A stretch of 64,000 bases of DNA from Isochrysis galbana (taxonomy: Eukaryota > Haptophyta > Isochrysidales > Isochrysidaceae). The notes below the pieces were generated by a model. The model made no database searches. It saw only the letters and a program-made list of their open reading frames with translations, and was not told the origin of the DNA. The translations under genes were made by a program, and so were the position numbers. Shown here one piece after another: positions 59,388 through 64,000 of the stretch. Position 1 is the stretch's first letter. Every line of letters starts with the position of its first letter. The stretch covers positions 3,461,820 to 3,525,819 of the forward strand of contig CM030937.1 of the NCBI GenBank assembly GCA_018136815.1, given 5' to 3'.

Positions 59388-60953
59388 ATGGGCGTGCGCC
59401 GTGCGCTCTCAGGCTCGAGTACCCCTCGGCTCCAGCGGCAAAAGAGTGCCAGCCGGCGGCCAAGCCTTGACACTGTTTGGGAGGCGGTCTGCGAGGGACT
59501 CACCGGTGTGCCCGTCGCGGGCGCCAACCAAGCGGGTGGCCTCTCTACCGATGACGACACTATGCTGCACATGAACGGGCCGCTCAGCATCCGCCTCCCA
59601 CTTTGGGGCCCAATCAACCACTTTGTCCGCCGCCCGTGGCGAGAGCGATTTGGTGTCCTCATCATTGAGCATGACCAGCCACCCTGTGTGCTTCTTTTCG
59701 CGGGTGATCAGGCCAAGGCGCAGTTGCAGGAGGAGATACAGCTTCTCCCACCCCTGCAGTTGCATTGCATCGCGGGGGACGAGTCGGCAAGCAAACGTTC
59801 CATCTTCTCCTTATCGTCGGGTGGTCTTTCTCCCATGGAGTTCGGTGTTGCAACGGAGGAGCTACGTGCGCAATGGATGTGGGCACTTGCGGAGAGGTGC
59901 GCCCACAAGCCCCCGGATGAGCTTTGTTTGCACCCACCATCGATTTCGATGCACCGAAGGCTTGTGTGACTACACCTGTAGGCTGCATGACACTTGCATG
60001 GTTGACTTGGCTCGTCCATGATCTAACATCATTGCACCTGGTGCCCCCTGCAGTATGTCGTGTTCTGCTCGTCCGTCCCCGGAGCGGTCGCTCATCGCTT
60101 GCACCGAACTTGAGGGTGGTCTTCGGCTCATGAAGGCTCGTGTCGCCGACTCGTACCGGATGGGTAAGGTGCTGGCGTCCGGGACCGACTTCATGGTCGT
60201 AGAGGGGGTACACCTTGCCACTGCCCGATCTCACGCCCTCAAGCTACTCAACAAGAGCTCGGACTGCTTCCACACGAACATACGGCGTGCTCTAGACAAG
60301 GCCGACATCAGCGATGGGAAACTCTTCTCATGGAGGCCGTCTAGCTTAATGGCCAAGGCTCTAGGTGGCGACTCTATCGCACGTAAGCTCAATTGCCACA
60401 GCGATCAGCACGCTGTAGGTGGCAAGGGTGGCGGCCTATGGCACGAGCTGCGCAAGCTTTGCGGATATCTAGGCGACGTGTACGAAGGCCCAAAGCACGT
60501 TTGTCTCGTGATGGAATGGGGCACCCACGAGCGCGATCCTGAGCACTTGCTTAGTGCGGTCGTGCTCCAGGCCTTGCGTTTACTGCATGAGCTTCTGCCC
60601 ATTTCGCCGCTGCTTGCCAACGGTGGCGGCCTCATGCTGTGCGCCGAGGATGTGCGTGCTCTGATCCGGCGCACACTACTGCTCGATTGGCGGCTGCAAG
60701 CCAATTTGTTCTTGTGAGTACATCAAGAACTCCTATACGAGTGTCTGGGTTGCTGGAAGACTCGACTCGACCTATTTTGGTGAGGCATCCTGCATCTATG
60801 AGGTCCGGGCTATGTCCTTACATATTGTCGTCTCGTGTCTCTCACGTATTGCTCTCCGATCACATGGATGCGCCAGAGCTGCTTCATAGCTGTGTGTGTC
60901 GCAGCTGGTCCGACGACTTTCGAGCTCCGTTGCGGCAGGATGAGCGTGGGTAA
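59388..60953 (+). CDS. PH-domain protein with degenerate protein-kinase N-lobe
   Basis: Exons 59388-59965, 60054-60713 and 60905-60953. Introns GTGACT...CTGCAG and GTGAGT...TCGCAG are both phase 2, giving about 428 aa. Residues about 60-170 match a PH domain: NGPLSIRLPLWG, WRERFGVLIIEHDQPPCVLLF, then EFGVATEELRAQWMWALAE with the conserved C-terminal Trp. Exon 2 resembles a kinase N-lobe (YRMGKVLASGTDFMVVEGVH, HALKLLNK with the VAIK-type Lys, later CLVMEWGTHE). I see no HRD or DFG motif before the stop, so it is either a pseudokinase or the model is 3' incomplete. An upstream exon is also possible. It may act as a membrane-phosphoinositide-linked signalling protein. Confidence 0.55.
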
Positions 60954-61343
60954 GAAACTCAACTTCGGGCCTCCTCAAATGGAAATGAGCTAGGCCCACG
61001 ATTATGCTACTGTGGATATTGCCTTCGGGGTGCCCGCATCTTTGCCGGTTGAGGTCGTGGCGCAAGGCTACTAGAGCCGTTCGCCATGGCCTGTGCTTTC
61101 ATGGTTGGGATCAGCATGGAGGTCGTTGATCCGTGCAAAGGCACACACCAATGCGTAGTCGGTATGCCTTTTATGGTTTATGGTATGTGGTACCGATTCT
61201 GCGACAGACATCCTGCCTGTGCCGAACGCTGAGCTGTCGCAAACTCACACTTTTGTAGCATCTGCAGTGGACTATTTATAGGAAGGTTGGAGGCATACTG
61301 AAAACGATGTGCACGGAGAGCTCAGCTTTGCGCTCATTGGTGC
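60954..61343. other. Unassigned, downstream of PH gene
   Basis: It may contain further exons or the 3' UTR of the PH/kinase-like gene (a GTAAGA donor candidate lies at 60950). Nothing else is recognised. Confidence 0.35.
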
Positions 61344-61640
61344 AACTAACTTTGTAGTTGGTTGCGATAGGAGCGCGCCGACGCGGATATCCCCTCTTGA
61401 GGTCCCCTCATCGAGGGCGGCCTCCCAGCCCCCATGGGCCAGTCGAAGCGACCGCGTCCGCCCTCCGAGGCCGAGCAGGTGTGTGCGACCCGGTCGCGCA
61501 CACGGCCCGTGGCACGGCGCGTCTTGGTCTTAGGGCGTGACGACGTCATCACCAGGGGCCGCAAGCGGCCGATTTCGACGCAGTGCGCGGGGGCGGCGGG
61601 CGCCGTTGGCGTGGCTGTGAGGGCGGCATACCGCACTTTG
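61344..61640 (+). mobile_element. LINE 5'-end relic, start codon lost
   Basis: Hairpin AACTAAC-TTTGTA-GTTGGTT (61344-61363), then GCGATAGGAGCGCGCC where LINE A has GCCATGGAGCGCGCC: the ATG has become ATAG. Downstream, MGQSKRPRPPSEAEQV corresponds to MEQSLSKRPRPPSEAEQV of LINE A. The rest is replaced by R3-like repeat and a tail TAGATATTAAAAG near 61772. Confidence 0.75.
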
Positions 61641-61680
61641 GTGTTAGTAGCAGCATGCATTTGGTGAGCGGTGACTCGAA
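61575..61680. repeat. R3-like repeat, third copy
   Basis: CGCAGTGCGCGGGGGCGGCGG...GTTGGCGTGGCTGTGAGGGCGGCATA...TTTGGTGTTAGTAG...TTTGGTGAG aligns with the R3 units at 33.5-33.9 kb. It lies inside a LINE relic, so R3 may itself be LINE-derived. Confidence 0.55.
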
Positions 61681-61801
61681 CGGCCTCGTGGCGCCCCCGG
61701 TCGCGGTCGCGGGTCGAAGTTGGGCGCCACTCACGGCGCGTCTTGGTCTTGGGGCGTGACGGTAGATATTAAAAGTGAGCAGTAGGGTCTGTGGACATCA
61801 A

Positions 61802-62225
61802 CCTACTTTTATGAGTGGGGGTCAATGAATGGGGGCCTCGCGCCCCCCTCTCTCCATCGCGGACACCCCCCGGGGTGGGCCCGTACATTCAACCCCGCAG
61901 CCCCTGCCCTCTGGCAGGGGCAGGGCACTCAACAATTCAGCCCAGACCCCCAGTGGGCGCGGGCCGCGAGCCGCACTCCCACGCCCGCATTGGGCCTGCC
62001 CTCGAGCTGACTCCTGTCCCTGGTCGCCAGGCATACAGGGGCCTTTGGGAGGCTCCCATGGCCAGCGTGGCGAGCGTGGGAGAGGCAGGGGGGCCAGGGG
62101 CTGAGCTCCTGCCTCCACTGCCCCCTAAGCTGCCCTTGTTGGCCCTCTGGGAGCCCCCACAGGACCTCTGAGAGCAGGCCACGGCGCAGGGCGCGCGCAT
62201 GGCGACGCGCCACAGGGACGACGCG
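61802..62225 (+). mobile_element. S2c, S2 element with 5' end
   Basis: Hairpin CCTACTT-TTAT-GAGTGGG (61802-61819, with G:T pairs), GGTCAATGAATGGGGGCC, CTCCATCGCGGACA, CCCCGGGGTGGGCCCGTACA, the CCCCTGCCCTCTGGCAGGGG palindrome and CTCCCATGG...GTGGGAGAGGCAGG. It is collinear with the S2 element at 4.4-4.98 kb. The 3' tail is not recognisable past about 62225. Confidence 0.75.
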
Positions 62226-62489
62226 GGGTGAGAGTGGAGAGAGGGAGAGGGGGGGTTTTGCACCCCCCCCGATGGAGTGCGGTGAGTGAGAAACAGGCCT
62301 TGTTTGCGTTAGTTAGCAAACCGGTAGGAGGCGGCTGGCGACAGGAGGGAGAGAGAAGGGAGTGACCCAAGCAAGGTCGAGGAGAGTACCCTAGGTGTGC
62401 AGTCACCAACGCAATTGAACGGGGCCGACTCCCTCCTACACCAGGCCAGGCAGCCAGCCAGCCTCCACCTCCATCCGATGATGGCGGCG
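62226..62489. other. Unassigned spacer
   Basis: It lies between the S2 body and the Gypsy fragment; GGGGGGGTTTTGCACCCCCCC (62256-62276) can fold as a hairpin. No gene was seen. Confidence 0.4.
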
Positions 62490-62945
62490 AGAATGTTTTA
62501 CCTCATCACGTCTTCGCCAGTATTGGCTGCACCTCGTCACGACAAGGAGTTCATCGTCAAAACGGACGCGGCCAGTACCCTGGGTATCGGCGGCATACTG
62601 TCGCAGGTTGACGACCACGGACACGAGCATGTCGTTGCGTATTCCGGTCGCCGCCTCACCGCCGCGGAGCGTCATTGGACCACCACCGAAGTGGAGCTTC
62701 TTGCTGCCCTGGAAAGCATTCGCACTTGGCGACCGTACCTTTGGGGCCGGCACTTCCGCCTCGTCATCGATCACCAAGCTCTCCGTTGGTTGCACACCAT
62801 GAAGGACACCGTCCAGGGTGGGCCGGCGTCGCGCCTGATGCGATGGGCGCTCAAGTTGTCGGAGTATCGCTTTACCGTCGAACACAAACCTGGTGCTAAT
62901 CACAAAGACGCGGATGGTGTGTCGCGCTTGGTGGAGGCAGACGAC
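62490..62945 (+). mobile_element. Ty3/Gypsy RNase H fragment, copy 2
   Basis: The ORF (62397-63263) reads VLAAPRHDKEFIVKTDAAS, GHEHVVAYSGRRLTAAERHW, TTEVELLAALESIRTWRPYL, FRLVIDHQALRWLHTM, RLMRWALKLSEYRFTVEHKP and NHKDADGVSRL. This is the RNase H of a Ty3/Gypsy pol with D-E-D-D positions. The Ser/Thr-rich extension to 63263 may be linker or degenerate sequence. No RT palm, integrase or LTR is seen nearby. Confidence 0.88.
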
Positions 62946-63261
62946 GAGACGTCGGAGACGTCCGCTCCTAAGCAGGGGGGTGGGCAGCTGCTAGCCGCCG
63001 TCGTCCCTAACTCTCGTTCCACCACGGCATCGAATAATCAGTCGCCAGCCGTCGCCGCCTCTCGTTCTCGTACCACCACGGCATCCAGTCCGCAAGCTGA
63101 CGAACGATCGTCCAGGTTGTCCTCTACGACCACGGGCCTCAGCCTGTCAGCGTCTCCGAAGTCGTCTCCTCCGCCGCGCCTGCCGCCGGTCTGCCTCCTT
63201 CCTCATTGCCCTCAGGCCCTATGGGCCATTCCAATTCGTCAGTCTTCCACAGTACCAATTT

Positions 63262-64000
63262 AACTTCTTAATAGTCTCACCGCACACGCGGCCGTGGACC
63301 CTCTACTTTCTACTCACGCAGCAAACCTTTCTACACCCCCTCTCTCCCGGCGCCTTTCCCCCCCGCCATCAGGCGACTCCCCCCGTGCACTACTAGGGGG
63401 ATAGGGGAAAAGGGCTTAGATATGGTCGGTGGCCCGCGCCCCCCCCCCGGTGATCCGTTCCCCCCTTCCTCCTATGCCTACCGGGCTGGCGGCGTCCTCA
63501 GTCCCGACTTCTCCTGTAAACAGGTGCGGGACTTACATATTTTCCGGTGAGCGGAGCCCTCGCTCCGCCCACCCCCTTCTCCGCGCTCTCTCTCCCCTCT
63601 CCTGCAGGCACGCGCGATGGCGCGCCTGCGACAGGCCTGCAGCTGCCTCTGGAGACCCCTGGAGGCTCCTGGAGGCCAGCTCAGGGGGCAGAGGAGGCTG
63701 GGGCTGGGCCCTGGTCTCCCCTGCCTCTCCCTCGCTGGCGCTCCTGTGCCTCAGGGGCCCCCACTCTGCACCTGTCTGCCTGTCGAACAGGGGGGGAGAG
63801 GGGGTTGGAGCGATGGGCTGGCCACGAGGGGCCAGGACGCGCGAATCAGGCGAGCCTGTCAGGGAGAGAGTGGGTCAGCAGGGCAGTGGCCTCCTGGCAA
63901 GCCATCAGGCATGCCAGGAGAGTGGGTGGTTCCTCCCCCATGGCAGGGGAGGAGTGGAGAGAGGGGGGGGCTCGTGCCCCCCCATGGGCGAACTAAGTAT
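63262..64000 (-). mobile_element. S1e, S1 element running off the window
   Basis: The 3' end on the - strand is ACTATTAAGAAG at about 63262. All S1 blocks follow collinearly with S1b (GTGCACTACTAGGGGG, a GTAAGT...TTTACAG block at 63536-63514, GCGCGCCATCGCGCG, GGGGGGCACGAGCCCCCCC). The 5' hairpin begins at 63991-64000 and is cut by the window edge. It is inserted right after the Gypsy fragment. Confidence 0.88.

Overview
This is a repeat-rich, intron-containing nuclear segment from a eukaryote, very probably a unicellular alga. A VTE6-type phytyl-phosphate kinase points to a phototroph. Several introns begin GTGCG or GTGAG and end in a pyrimidine-rich TGCAG-like acceptor, and a secreted protein carries SPPPP-type proline-rich linkers. 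Together these suggest, without proving, the green lineage (a prasinophyte-like alga). No rRNA, tRNA, CRISPR or bacterial operon was seen.

More than a third of the window is transposon DNA. Its core is an APE-type LINE family. One copy (43520-49743, + strand) has an uninterrupted 2066-residue ORF that fuses a gag-like region, CCCH zinc fingers, endonuclease, reverse transcriptase and a C-terminal CCHC knuckle. A second 3' end follows it (to 51012), then the 5' part of another copy on the - strand (51013-53274). Deleted or truncated relatives lie at 1-396, 872-4340, 4999-5263, 31640-31845 and 61344-61640. Two non-autonomous families of about 760-870 bp, called S1 and S2 here, share the LINE's 5' hairpin and its 3' tail design. 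Several insertions have exact target-site duplications, so their ends are known to the base. Two Ty3/Gypsy RNase H fragments lie at 15186-15562 and 62490-62945.

Host genes between the repeats, left to right: a CbiX/sirohydrochlorin-chelatase-like protein (-, 5397-6326); a two-exon 56-residue membrane protein (+, 9947-10188); a prolyl 4-hydroxylase with ShKT domains (-, 11763-13638); a small secreted protein (-, about 17554); an HTTM membrane protein (+, 18635-20368); a large glycosyltransferase-like type II membrane protein with four exons (-, 21928-25984); VTE6/DUF92 (-, 27720-28978); an Rdx-fold-like protein without the CxxC (+, 30198-30956); a hypothetical protein (-, 32138-33481); a possible 2OG-Fe(II)/TET-JBP-like locus (-, 34598-37743); a secreted beta-helix protein with five Cys-rich modules (+, 39565-42990); a Tim21/Coa1-like protein (-, 53512-54161); ankyrin fragments (about 55.4-56.8 kb); a hypothetical protein (-, 57772-58197); and a PH plus degenerate-kinase protein (+, 59388-60953).

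The genes do not form an operon-like group; they look like independent host genes separated by retrotransposons. The most distinctive observation is that LINE, S1 and S2 elements all begin with a short hairpin whose stem differs between families but stays base-paired. This suggests a conserved RNA element that marks the 5' end of this retrotransposon network.
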